Below, in pieces: positions 17,791-25,980 of a DNA stretch of 60,457 nt (within the stretch, counting starts at the first letter, position 1; each line of letters opens with the position of its first letter). The stretch covers positions 1 to 60,457 of the forward strand of contig NZ_LGHS01000064.1 of the NCBI RefSeq assembly GCF_001202025.1, in the 5' to 3' direction. The notes below the pieces were generated by a model. The model was not told the DNA's origin and did no database searches. It worked only from the letters and a program-made list of their open reading frames with translations. A program made the position numbers and the translations under genes. This stretch comes from Pseudorhodobacter aquimaris. GTDB taxonomy: Bacteria > Pseudomonadota > Alphaproteobacteria > Rhodobacterales > Rhodobacteraceae.

Positions 17791-18900
17791 TTAGGGTCGG
17801 ACCATCCCGGCCATATCAACCTCTACCGCTTTGCCCAGATCAGCCATGCTGTCTTGCAGCAGCTGGATCGCGTAATGCGGGTTATGGGTGTAGGCACCGG
17901 GATCTTTGGCGATGAACTGGTAGTTGTAGGCCGCTTTCAGCAGGCGCGGTGTCCAGCTTTGATAGCGGTTCGGAAAGATTGCCTCGCCGGGAGTGATTGC
18001 GCCGTCGCCATCCGTGTCGATGAAGAAATACGGGAAGGCGTGCGGGTCATAGGCAACAGGCGCTCCTGCAACCTCGACGGCGTATTTCTGGATCGCAGCC
18101 CCCAGCATGGCGTGCAATGTGGTGATCGAATGGGCAATGCCCTGCCCCGTGTCGCCTTTCCCGGTCACGTCAACTTCGGTGCTGCGAATATCGGAGTATT
18201 TGGCCGCCCCCTTGTGGCAGTTGGTGCAGGTATCGATCGGTTTCACCTTCAGGCTGTGCTGGCTGTGGCACGACAGGCAGGTCGATGGTTCCTCTTTCAC
18301 ATGGATAAAGGTGCCGACATAGGCTTGGCCATCATACTGATAGCCGCCCGCAGCCACGCTGCCCATCTGGGTTGCCGCCGCCGCTTTGTAATGAACGTTG
18401 ATGAAGGTCAGATCGCCCGCGACCACATCATCCTCGCGCCCCGCAACTGCCGCCGTAACATCAGCACCTGAGGCGCGACCCTGATGGCAGGTAGCGCAGA
18501 TCGCCTCTTTTCCCAACCCATCAACACGCGCGCCGGAGGGGAACACCACGCTTTGCAGCGCCATGGATTTGGGGTTGTGGCAGGTCACGCAATCCACCGT
18601 AGATCCCAGCGGCTGCGGCTGCTCGATCACGTTCACCGCGCGCAGATCCGTGCCCAGATAGTCGATGATCCCGCGACTGGTGTGGCAGGTCGAACATTCC
18701 TTTGGCACCATCCGGATGTCTTCATCGTTCCAGTGCTTGAATGCCTCGGCGCCTCGGTCAGCATGGGGCGAGGACAGCCACGCCTCAGTGATTTTCCCCA
18801 GATCGGGCTTTTTCTGTTCCTGTGCCGTGGCCGAAAAGCCAACGGCGATCAGGCCGCTTATGATGATGCAAGTCGCGCGTGTTCTGGTTAACCAACGCAT
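17791..18900 (-). CDS. Periplasmic pentaheme cytochrome c with EF-hand
   Basis: A protein of 369 residues with an N-terminal signal peptide (cleavage after about residue 26, ...GFSATA). It has five CXXCH haem-attachment sites: CSTCH 69, CVTCH 104, CATCH 135, CLSCH 208 and CTNCH 225. After the haem region comes a canonical EF-hand-like calcium loop, DTDGDGAITPGE, at residues 295-306, in a C-terminal helical domain containing PHYAIQLLQDSM. The arrangement fits 'polyheme cytochrome c' proteins of electron-transfer chains; the redox partner is unknown. The gene stands alone on the minus strand and faces the ApbE remnant. The frame is intact although its neighbours are decaying. Confidence 0.9.
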   Translation of the reverse strand: MRWLTRTRATCIIISGLIAVGFSATAQEQKKPDLGKITEAWLSSPHADRGAEAFKHWNDEDIRMVPKECSTCHTSRGIIDYLGTDLRAVNVIEQPQPLGSTVDCVTCHNPKSMALQSVVFPSGARVDGLGKEAICATCHQGRASGADVTAAVAGREDDVVAGDLTFINVHYKAAAATQMGSVAAGGYQYDGQAYVGTFIHVKEEPSTCLSCHSQHSLKVKPIDTCTNCHKGAAKYSDIRSTEVDVTGKGDTGQGIAHSITTLHAMLGAAIQKYAVEVAGAPVAYDPHAFPYFFIDTDGDGAITPGEAIFPNRYQSWTPRLLKAAYNYQFIAKDPGAYTHNPHYAIQLLQDSMADLGKAVEVDMAGMVRP

Positions 18901-19059
18901 GGTGATCCCCCCGGAGAAAGCCGCTTATGAGCATTTTGTGTTCGAGAAGGTTGAGCGGAAGGTATTCCGACGTCATTGCGCCAGATCATTGACGTTCGGC
19001 AAAGTACCAAACCACACGCGTGTCAGACACGCCGCGCTGCGAGGCGAGAAGTCCCCATC

Positions 19060-19290
19060 AATCTCGGAGCGGTCAGTGCCGCAAGGTTTCTGGCAACGAT
19101 CGACACACGGGACCGTTTCAATTGCTCTGGATCCGTCCGCGCCTATATGGGCCTGACGTCGGGGCGCTACCAATTAAGCGACATCGCTTTTGGCCGAATA
19201 GCAACGCTTGGCAACTATATGATCAAACGGATGAGGCGATCCTTCAAATACGAATGCGTTTGCCTGAATGCGCTTGAGGGGGGCTCCGAG
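19060..19290 (+). pseudogene. IS110-family transposase, C-terminal remnant
   Basis: The segment SAARFLATIDTRDRF followed by SVRAYMGLTSGRYQ and GRIATLGNYMIKRM corresponds to the C-terminal Transposase_20 domain of IS110/IS116 transposases ('fvatIDdp.RF..srdvgaYlGLtPrryqSGe...rIskcGd...R'). The N-terminal RuvC-like DEDD catalytic domain is missing, and the sequence after KRM no longer matches. It is a non-functional relic about 330 bp upstream of fabF. Confidence 0.75.
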
Positions 19291-19617
19291 ATACTGTCTG
19301 TGACCCGCAATTAGCTGAATGATTAACTTTGTAAGGGTCCATTCGAGGTATGGCCTGTTGCCCCCGCCCAAAGGCGGCCTATGCCAGAAAACTCGAACCA
19401 ATAAGATTAGCAGCCTGAAATGAAGTCCTGATCCGTCTCAACAAGGCTGCAAACTGGTCGTGAATCCAGGACCACCTCTCGGGATCCTTGTCGAAATCAC
19501 AGAAAAGTTTGACAGAGATGGCAGGCGTAAAGTTGCCGTTAACGCTGTCTGTGTTGCGCGGGCGTGGCTTGCGGTGTATCTGTGCCCGAAATCTGATAAA
19601 TTGACGGGGAGACACTG
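19291..19617. other. Upstream region of fabF
   Basis: About 330 bp holding the fabF promoter. A TTGACA-like element at 19509-19514 has no convincing -10 partner. Many alphaproteobacteria have acpP directly upstream of fabF; no acpP is present here. Confidence 0.4.
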
Positions 19618-20880
19618 ATGCGTAGAGTGGTAGTCACAGGTCTGGGTATGGTTACACCGCTGGCATGCGGTGTAGAAGAGACATGGTCGCGGTTGATCGC
19701 GGGCCAATCGGGTGCAGGCCCTATCACGCGGTTTGATCCTGCGGGTGTGATTACGCAATACGCCTGCGAGATCCCGCTTGGGGATGGCACCGACGGGACA
19801 TTCAACCCAGATGACTGGATGGAGCCAAAGGATCGCCGCAAGGTGGATGACTTTATTCTTTACGGGATGGCGGCGGCCACGCAAGCGGTTCGGGATTCGG
19901 GCTGGGTGCCGGAAACCGAGGATCAGAAATGCCGCACTGGCGTGATGATCGGATCGGGCATTGGCGGGTTGTCGTCGATTGCCGATACGGCTGTGTTGAT
20001 CAAAGCGCGCGGGGCCAAACGGGTCAGCCCGTTCTTTATTCCGGGGTCGCTGATCAATCTGGTCTCCGGGCAGGTTTCGATTCGCTTTGGCTTCAAGGGG
20101 CCGAACCATGCGGTTGTGACGGCTTGCTCAACCGGTGCGCATGCGATTGGCGATGCGGCACGGATGATTGCCTTTGATGATGCCGATGTCATGATAGCAG
20201 GCGGCGCCGAAAGCCCGATTTCCGAGATCGGGATTGCCGGTTTCAACGCGTGCAAAGCGCTGTCGACAAAACGTGCGGATGACCCGGCCAAGGCCAGCCG
20301 CCCCTATGACGCCGACCGTGACGGGTTTGTGATGGGCGAAGGTGCGGGCGTGGTTGTGTTGGAAGAGTACGAGCATGCCAAGGCGCGCGGTGCCAAGATC
20401 TATGCCGAGGTTCTGGGATACGGGCTTTCGGGCGATGCCTATCACATAACTGCCCCAAGTGAGGATGGTGATGGTGGCTATCGCAGCATGGATATGGCGA
20501 TCAAACGTGCGGGGCTGACGCCTGCCGATATTGATTACATCAATGCGCATGGCACCAGCACAATGGCTGACACGATCGAGCTGGGTGCTGTGGAACGCTT
20601 GATGGGCGATGCGGCCGAGGGAGCAACGATGTCGTCGACCAAATCCTCTATCGGGCATTTGCTGGGGGCTGCGGGCGCGGTTGAGGCGATCTTTTGCATC
20701 CTTGCCATTCGCGACCAGGTGGCACCGCCAACGATCAATCTGGACAACCCGGCCGTGACACCCAAGCTGGACCTTGCGCCCAATGCGGCGCGCAAGCGTA
20801 AGATTGACGTGGCGCTGTCCAACTCTTTCGGGTTTGGCGGGACCAACGCCAGCCTGATTATGGGGAAGGTGACCGCCTGA
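19618..20880 (+). CDS. fabF: 3-oxoacyl-ACP synthase II (beta-ketoacyl synthase)
   Basis: The condensing enzyme of fatty-acid elongation, 420 residues. It joins malonyl-ACP to acyl-ACP in the cytoplasm. The active-site cysteine is in VVTACSTGAHAIGDA, with the catalytic histidines in INAHGTST and SIGHLLGAAG. The C-terminal NSFGFGGTNASL is also diagnostic. Length and start (RRVVVTGLGMVTPL) are standard for FabF. Its stop codon overlaps the mltG start (TGATG), so the two are translationally coupled. Confidence 0.97.
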   Translation: MRRVVVTGLGMVTPLACGVEETWSRLIAGQSGAGPITRFDPAGVITQYACEIPLGDGTDGTFNPDDWMEPKDRRKVDDFILYGMAAATQAVRDSGWVPETEDQKCRTGVMIGSGIGGLSSIADTAVLIKARGAKRVSPFFIPGSLINLVSGQVSIRFGFKGPNHAVVTACSTGAHAIGDAARMIAFDDADVMIAGGAESPISEIGIAGFNACKALSTKRADDPAKASRPYDADRDGFVMGEGAGVVVLEEYEHAKARGAKIYAEVLGYGLSGDAYHITAPSEDGDGGYRSMDMAIKRAGLTPADIDYINAHGTSTMADTIELGAVERLMGDAAEGATMSSTKSSIGHLLGAAGAVEAIFCILAIRDQVAPPTINLDNPAVTPKLDLAPNAARKRKIDVALSNSFGFGGTNASLIMGKVTA

Positions 20881-21965
20881 TGTGGAAGGCAGTCGCGTCC
20901 AATGCATTGACGTTTTTTATCCTGCTTCTGGTCATTGCCGCGGGGCTTTTGGCCTGGGGCCGCAGGGAATATACCGGGCCCGGGCCATTGACTGATGCGG
21001 TCTGCTTTCGGGTAGAGCGCGGGGCGACGCTGTCTTCGGTCAGCCGCTCACTGGAAAGCAGCGGTGTGATTTCGGATGCACGGATTTTCCGGATCGGGGC
21101 GGATTACTCGGGGCAGGGGAGCGGGTTGAAGTTTGGCAGCTATTTGTTGCCTGCGGGTGCGTCTATGGGCGAGGTGTTGCAGATCATCACGGTCGGTGGG
21201 CAATCGACCTGTGGCAGCGAGGTCAATTTCCGGATCGGAATTGCGTCTGCGGATGTGGTCTTGCGAGAGCTGGACGCGGCGACCAACCGCTATGTTGAGG
21301 TTGCTTCTTTTGATCCGGGGGTGGATGCGGCGCCGCAGCCCTATCTTGAGGCGGTTGAGGATCTGGATCTGCGCTATCGGGTGACGCTGGCCGAGGGGGT
21401 GACGTCTTGGCAGGTGGTGGAAATGCTGCGGCGTGCCGAGTTTATGGAAGGCACCGTGGATGAGGTTCCCGCTGAGGGTAGCCTTGCGCCCGACAGCTAT
21501 GATGTGACACGTGGTGGCGACCGTTCAGAGCTTCTGGCCGTGATGCAAGAGCGGCAGGAGAAGATTCTGGCCGCTCTTTGGGCCGAGCGCGCGCCGGATC
21601 TACCCTATGCCAGCCCGGAAGAGGCGCTGGTTATGGCCTCTATTGTCGAAAAGGAGACCGGTATTGCCGAGGAACGTCGGCAGGTGGCAAGCGTATTTGT
21701 CAACCGTTTGCGCAAGGGGATGAAGTTGCAAACCGATCCGACGGTTATTTACGGTGTGACCAATGGCGAAGGGATCCTGGGGCGCGGCTTGCGGCAGTCG
21801 GAGCTGCGCCGTGAAACGCCCTATAATACCTATGTGATTGAGGGGCTTCCACCCGGCCCGATCGCAAACCCCGGACGGCTGAGCATTGAGGCTGCACTTA
21901 ACCCTGATGACACGCCGTTTATCTTTTTCGTGGCCGATGGTACGGGCGGTCACGCCTTTGTGTGA
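20880..21965 (+). CDS. mltG: Endolytic murein transglycosylase MltG, C-terminus truncated by a frameshift
   Basis: A membrane-anchored lytic transglycosylase of the YceG family that cleaves nascent glycan strands. It has one N-terminal transmembrane helix (residues about 7-25, LTFFILLLVIAAGLLAWG), a LysM-like region and the catalytic YceG domain with the essential glutamate in MASIVEKETGIAEER and the segment KLQTDPTVIYG. Translation stops at 21965 after GGHAFV. A different frame starting at 21965 continues TLEEHNANVAKWRQIEAQRG to 22057, exactly as in homologues. An extra two bases (GTGTGACG for GTGACG) explain the shift. About 30 C-terminal residues are lost, but the active site is intact, so function may survive. 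The gene overlaps fabF. Confidence 0.9.
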   Translation: MWKAVASNALTFFILLLVIAAGLLAWGRREYTGPGPLTDAVCFRVERGATLSSVSRSLESSGVISDARIFRIGADYSGQGSGLKFGSYLLPAGASMGEVLQIITVGGQSTCGSEVNFRIGIASADVVLRELDAATNRYVEVASFDPGVDAAPQPYLEAVEDLDLRYRVTLAEGVTSWQVVEMLRRAEFMEGTVDEVPAEGSLAPDSYDVTRGGDRSELLAVMQERQEKILAALWAERAPDLPYASPEEALVMASIVEKETGIAEERRQVASVFVNRLRKGMKLQTDPTVIYGVTNGEGILGRGLRQSELRRETPYNTYVIEGLPPGPIANPGRLSIEAALNPDDTPFIFFVADGTGGHAFV

Positions 21966-22064
21966 CGCTGGAGGAGCATAACGCCAATGTCGCCAAATGG
22001 CGTCAGATCGAGGCGCAGCGTGGCCAGGAAGGTGCCACAGGGGTGCAGGGTAATTGAGCTATAC

Positions 22065-22079
22065 TTAACGTAACATTAA
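22065..22079. promoter_or_regulatory. CtrA binding-site motif upstream of the GTA cluster
   Basis: TTAA-N7-TTAA with the exact 7-bp spacing (TTAACGTAACATTAA), inside a 17-bp imperfect palindrome (22064-22080). This is the canonical full site for the response regulator CtrA, which is required for GTA expression in Rhodobacter capsulatus. It lies about 190 bp upstream of g1 and 8 bp past the ancestral mltG stop. Confidence 0.6.
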
Positions 22080-22120
22080 GGCTGCGTTCGGGTAACCGGT
22101 TGATATAGAACGAAAATAGC

Positions 22121-22149
22121 TTGACTTTGCGTACGGTCTGCTGTACCTA
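22121..22149 (+). promoter_or_regulatory. Candidate promoter of the GTA operon
   Basis: TTGACT at 22121-22126 is followed after 17 bp by TACCTA at 22144-22149. The -35 is good and the -10 poor, as expected for an activator-dependent promoter. The CtrA motif lies about 45 bp upstream of the -35. Confidence 0.35.
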
Positions 22150-22174
22150 TTCAGGCATGCTAGAAGAAGTGGGC

Positions 22175-22208
22175 AAGCGGCTCGGGGGTGACCCCGGTGC
22201 CGCTTTTT
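22175..22208 (+). terminator. Terminator-like hairpin in the GTA leader
   Basis: A 7-bp outer stem (AAGCGGC 22175-22181 with GCCGCTT 22199-22205) and a 5-bp inner GC stem (CGGGG 22183-22187, CCCCG 22192-22196) run straight into TTTTT (22204-22208). It has all the marks of an intrinsic terminator. It could end fabF-mltG transcription, or attenuate the GTA operon if the promoter at 22121 is used. Confidence 0.7.
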
Positions 22209-22251
22209 CATTTCTCTCGTGCGGGCAGGCATGAGGCGGGTGCAGGACTAC

Positions 22252-22578
22252 ATGACAATAAATTTTCTGACTGGGGACGGGCAGCTGACAGAATTGTTGG
22301 CGGCAACAGAAGAAATGTATCGCGACGCCGGGGTTGAACTGGCGCGCGCAATCAAAGCGGCAAAATCATGTGCCCCGGCAGACGCGAAAGCGGCTCTGCA
22401 GGCAGTGCGGGATTTAAAGTCCGCGTTTCAGCTGGCGATGGACGAAAGGAGCAAAATTGACAAAATCCGCAATGATACAGCCGGGATCATCGGGGAGGAA
22501 CTCCTCGACCTCGATGCCGCGCGCGCTGAAATCGGGAGCAGGCTGGCTCGCCTCCGAAACGCCGGAGGTGGTGGCTGA
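22252..22578 (+). CDS. GTA g1: small terminase subunit
   Basis: A helical protein of 108 residues, first gene of the GTA cluster, matching RcGTA g1 in position, size and character. It has charged alpha-helices with coiled-coil pattern (EEMYRDAGVELARAIKAAK; MDERSKIDKIRNDTAGII). In R. capsulatus g1 is the small terminase that forms a ring with the large terminase g2 to package host DNA. The ATG at 22252 (MTINFLTGDG, with CAGGA upstream) is preferred over a GTG at 22219. Its 3' end overlaps the start of g2. Confidence 0.8.
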   Translation: MTINFLTGDGQLTELLAATEEMYRDAGVELARAIKAAKSCAPADAKAALQAVRDLKSAFQLAMDERSKIDKIRNDTAGIIGEELLDLDAARAEIGSRLARLRNAGGGG

Positions 22579-23869
22579 ATTTCTGGAAGGGCTAAGCGAC
22601 AATGCGTTGCTTGCCCTGCCTTGGATGTTCGAGTTCTGGGCTTTGCCACATCAGCTTGCACCAGAGGGTGCCTGGAAAAGCTGGGTGATCATGGGAGGGC
22701 GCGGCGCGGGGAAAACCCGCGCCGGTGCTGAATGGGTGCGCAGTATGGTCGAAGGGTCGCAACCCCTTGATCCGGGGCGCGCCCAGCGTGTGGCACTTGT
22801 CGGGGAAAGCGTGGATCAGGTGCGCGATGTCATGATCTTTGGCGATAGCGGTATCATGGCATGTTCGCCCCCTGACCGCCGCCCGAAATGGGAGGCGAGC
22901 CGGGCGCGCCTGCTTTGGCCGAACGGGGCCACGGCAACCGTTTATTCGGCGCATAACCCCGAAAAGCTGCGAGGGCCGCAATTTGATGCGGCCTGGGTGG
23001 ATGAGCTGGCGAAATGGCCAAATGCGCAGAACACCTGGGATATGTTGCAATTCTCGCTGCGGTTGGGGGAGCATCCGCAGCAGGTTGTGACGACAACACC
23101 GCGGAATGTCGAGGTGCTGAAGGCGGTGCTAAAGAACCCTTCGACGGTTTCCACCCATGCACCGACACAGGCCAACCGCGCCAATCTGGCGGCTTCGTTT
23201 TTGGAAGAGGTGGAGCGGCGCTACGCGGGCACGAGCCAAGGACGGCAAGAGCTGGAAGGTCTTTTGCTCGAAGAGGCCGAGGGTGCGATGTGGAGCCTGA
23301 CACAGCTGGAACGAGGCCGGGTGGAACGTGCGCCGGCCTTGTCGCGCATTGTGGTGGCGGTTGATCCACCAGTGACGGGCCATGCGGGATCGGACGAATG
23401 CGGGATCTTGGTTGTGGGGGCCGTCACCGAAGGGCCGCCGCAGACATGGCGTGCCTTTGTGCTGGAGGATGCGAGTGTGAAGGCGGCATCCCCCGACACA
23501 TGGGCACGGGCGGCGATTGCGGCCAAGGAACGCTATCAGGCTGACCGGGTTGTGGCAGAGGTCAATCAGGGCGGGGATATGGTGGAAAGTGTTTTGCGCC
23601 AGATCGACCCCTTGCTGGCCTACCGCGCCGTGCGGGCCACACGCGGCAAAGCCGTGCGTGCCGAGCCGGTGGCGGCGCTTTATGAGCAGGGGCGCGTCAG
23701 CCATCTGCCCAATCTGGGCAAGCTGGAGGATCAGATGTGCCTGATGACCAGCACCGGCTTTCAGGGCAAGGGCAGCCCTGACCGCGTGGATGCGCTGGTT
23801 TGGGCCTTGACCGACCTGATCATTGACGCGGGCGCAAACTACCAGCGGCCCACCGTTCGCACACTTTAA
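22514..23869 (+). CDS. GTA g2: large terminase subunit (packaging ATPase/nuclease)
   Basis: The DNA-packaging motor, about 451 residues from the ATG at 22514. The ATPase domain has Walker A IMGGRGAGKTRAGAEW and Walker B FDAAWVDELAKW. The C-terminal RNase H-like nuclease starts with VVAVDPPVTGHAGSDECGIL, whose first aspartate coordinates metal. The end RPTVRTL is typical. A TTG at 22457 with a good AGGAG five bases upstream is an alternative start giving 470 residues, but it would overlap g1 by 122 bp. In RcGTA this protein packages about 4 kb of random host DNA by a headful mechanism. Confidence 0.93.
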   Translation: MPRALKSGAGWLASETPEVVAEFLEGLSDNALLALPWMFEFWALPHQLAPEGAWKSWVIMGGRGAGKTRAGAEWVRSMVEGSQPLDPGRAQRVALVGESVDQVRDVMIFGDSGIMACSPPDRRPKWEASRARLLWPNGATATVYSAHNPEKLRGPQFDAAWVDELAKWPNAQNTWDMLQFSLRLGEHPQQVVTTTPRNVEVLKAVLKNPSTVSTHAPTQANRANLAASFLEEVERRYAGTSQGRQELEGLLLEEAEGAMWSLTQLERGRVERAPALSRIVVAVDPPVTGHAGSDECGILVVGAVTEGPPQTWRAFVLEDASVKAASPDTWARAAIAAKERYQADRVVAEVNQGGDMVESVLRQIDPLLAYRAVRATRGKAVRAEPVAALYEQGRVSHLPNLGKLEDQMCLMTSTGFQGKGSPDRVDALVWALTDLIIDAGANYQRPTVRTL

Positions 23870-23910
23870 CACAATTTAATCAAATTAGATCAGATTTGGT
23901 TTCAAGCCGA

Positions 23911-23930
23911 GGGGGCAGCGCTTCGCCCCC
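23911..23930 (+). other. Intercistronic hairpin g2/g3
   Basis: GGGGGC (23911-23916) and GCCCCC (23925-23930) with an 8-nt loop, in the 89-bp gap between terminase and portal genes and about 30 bp before the portal start. There is no T-tract, so an mRNA-processing or stability role is more likely than termination. Confidence 0.45.
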
Positions 23931-23958
23931 CGAGACAAAGACAAAGGAGCTGATCCAG

Positions 23959-25134
23959 ATGGTTTTCGATTTCCTGAAACGCAGTGATGTTTCGGTGCCA
24001 GAGCAAAAGGCATCGGCCGCGGGGCCGGTGATCAACTACTCCGGCTCTGGCCGTGTGGCATGGAGCCCGCGCGATGTCGTGAGCCTGACCAAGACGGGCT
24101 TTCTCGGCAACCCTATCGGGTTTCGTGCGGTCAAGTTGATTGCCGAAACCGCGGCGGCGATGCCCTTGGTTTTGCAAGATTGCGACCGTCGTTATGAGAT
24201 GCATCCGCTGTTGGCGCTGATGAAGCGCCCGAACCAGATGCAGGGCCGTGCGGAATTGATGGAGGCGCTTTACGGGCAGCTGTTGTTGTCGGGCAACGCC
24301 TATGTCGAGGCGGTGCAGGGCGCAACTTTGCTCCCGGGGGAACTGCATATTTTGCGCTCGGACCGGATGAGTTTGATCCCGGGTACGGATGGTTGGCCGG
24401 TCGCCTATGACTATACCGTAGGCGCACGCAAACACCGTTTTGATATGACCGGCGGTTTGGCCCCGATTTGCCATATCCGCAACTTTCATCCGCATGATGA
24501 CCACTACGGGTTTTCGCCGATGCAGGCGGCGGCGGTGGCACTGGATGTGCATGTCTCGGCCTCTCATTGGTCCAAGGCGTTGCTGGACAATGCGGCACGG
24601 CCAAGCGGGGCGATCGTCTATAAGGGCATCGACGGGCAATCACAGCTGTCGAATGACCAATATGATCGCTTGCTGAACGAGATGGCATCGCATCATCAGG
24701 GCGCACGAAATGCGGGGCGCCCGATGTTGCTGGAGGGCGGACTAGACTGGAAGCCGATGGGGTTCAGCCCCTCGGATATGGAGTTCCAGAAAACCAAAGA
24801 GGCCGCCGCGCGTGAAATCGCGATTGCCTTTGGGGTACCGCCGATGCTTTTGGGCATCCCCGGCGATGCGACCTATGCCAATTACCAAGAGGCAAACCGT
24901 GCCTTTTTCCGGCTAACGGTTTTGCCCTTGGTGTCCAAGGTGACGGCCTCCTTGTCGCATTGGCTCTCGGGGTTCACCGGTGAGGAGATCGAGTTCAAAG
25001 CCGATCTTGATCAGGTGCATGCTTTGGCATCGGAACGTGACCAGCAATGGGCGCGGGTCGGGGCGGCAGATTTCCTGACCACGGCGGAAAAGCGGGCAAT
25101 TCTGGGGCTGCCAGCCTTGGCAGAGGATGAATGA
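23959..25134 (+). CDS. GTA g3: portal protein
   Basis: An HK97-type portal of 391 residues; the dodecameric ring through which DNA enters the head and to which the tail attaches. Typical segments are NPIGFRAVKLIAETAAAMP, MKRPNQMQGRAELMEALYG, LLLSGNAYVEAV, and the later FGVPPMLLGIPGDATYANYQ and EANRAFFRLTVLP. The ATG at 23959 (MVFDFLKRSD) follows AGGAG. An upstream frame to 23896 is rejected. The stop overlaps the start of g3.5 (ATGA). Confidence 0.95.
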   Translation: MVFDFLKRSDVSVPEQKASAAGPVINYSGSGRVAWSPRDVVSLTKTGFLGNPIGFRAVKLIAETAAAMPLVLQDCDRRYEMHPLLALMKRPNQMQGRAELMEALYGQLLLSGNAYVEAVQGATLLPGELHILRSDRMSLIPGTDGWPVAYDYTVGARKHRFDMTGGLAPICHIRNFHPHDDHYGFSPMQAAAVALDVHVSASHWSKALLDNAARPSGAIVYKGIDGQSQLSNDQYDRLLNEMASHHQGARNAGRPMLLEGGLDWKPMGFSPSDMEFQKTKEAAAREIAIAFGVPPMLLGIPGDATYANYQEANRAFFRLTVLPLVSKVTASLSHWLSGFTGEEIEFKADLDQVHALASERDQQWARVGAADFLTTAEKRAILGLPALAEDE

Positions 25135-25379
25135 GCCTGCGCGGCAAGGATAGCGGTGGCTCTAGATACCTTTACGACAGTTTTGATGCGGCCACGGCGC
25201 GGATTGAGGCGAACGAACGGGTGGCCGAGGAACGCTGGGTCGGGCTGGAATACCGGCTTGGCCAGATCGAGGGTAGTCTGGACCGCTTGGAAAAGCGGCT
25301 TTGGCTGGGGGTTTACGGGGTTACGGCCTTTCTGCTGGCGCAGGGGGCCGAGGCGGTGCTGAAAGCGGCGATGAGGTAG
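25131..25379 (+). CDS. GTA g3.5: small membrane-associated protein
   Basis: A protein of 82 residues between portal and protease genes, overlapping the portal stop by 4 bp. The middle is an amphipathic coiled coil (ERWVGLEYRLGQIEGSLDRL) followed by one hydrophobic segment near the C-terminus (LGVYGVTAFLLAQGAEAVL). It matches the position and type of R. capsulatus orfg3.5, whose function is unknown. The start is fixed by translational overlap. Confidence 0.75.
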   Translation: MSLRGKDSGGSRYLYDSFDAATARIEANERVAEERWVGLEYRLGQIEGSLDRLEKRLWLGVYGVTAFLLAQGAEAVLKAAMR

Positions 25380-25383
25380 GCAA

Positions 25384-25944
25384 ATGGGATATATGGACAA
25401 ACATGGCGCACCGGAGCGCAAATACTACGCCCCGGAAGAAGGCTTGACGGTGACGAATGGTCTTGTGATCGAAGGCTACGCGAGCCTCTTTGGTCGGAAG
25501 GATCAGGGCGGGGACGTGGTGCAAAAGGGCGCCTATGCCACCAGCCTGAAGGCGCTGGCGAAAGCCGAGCGGCGGGTCAAGATGCTGTGGCAGCATGATC
25601 CGGCGCAGCCAATCGGCATTTGGGACGAGGTGCGCGAGGATGGCGTAGGGCTCTACGTCAAGGGGCGCATCCTGCCCGAAGTTGACAAGGGACGCGAGGC
25701 GGCGGCTTTGCTTGCGGCAGGCGCGATTGACGGGCTTTCCATCGGTTACCGCACTTTGCGGGCCGAGAAGGATGGCAAGGGCCAAAGGCTCTTGTCGGAG
25801 TTGGAGCTTTGGGAAGTGTCGCTTGTGACCTTTCCGATGCTGCCAGAGGCGCGGGTAGCGGCAAAAAACGATGAGCTTGCCGATACCTGGCGCGGCGTGG
25901 CGCAGATCTTTGAAGATGCGCGCCGGGAGTTGGCCGCCCGTTAG
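25384..25944 (+). CDS. GTA g4: HK97-family prohead protease
   Basis: The maturation protease that removes the N-terminal delta domain of the capsid protein; 186 residues. It has the family start GLVIEGYASLFGRKDQGGDV, the catalytic histidine in VKMLWQHDPAQPIG and the catalytic serine in AIDGLSIGYR, followed by the family end ELWEVSLVTFPM. It starts 4 bp after g3.5 and directly precedes the capsid gene, its substrate. Confidence 0.95.
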   Translation: MGYMDKHGAPERKYYAPEEGLTVTNGLVIEGYASLFGRKDQGGDVVQKGAYATSLKALAKAERRVKMLWQHDPAQPIGIWDEVREDGVGLYVKGRILPEVDKGREAAALLAAGAIDGLSIGYRTLRAEKDGKGQRLLSELELWEVSLVTFPMLPEARVAAKNDELADTWRGVAQIFEDARRELAAR

Positions 25945-25980
25945 GACGGCTTTTCACGACTGAAACCCAAGAAGGAAACG

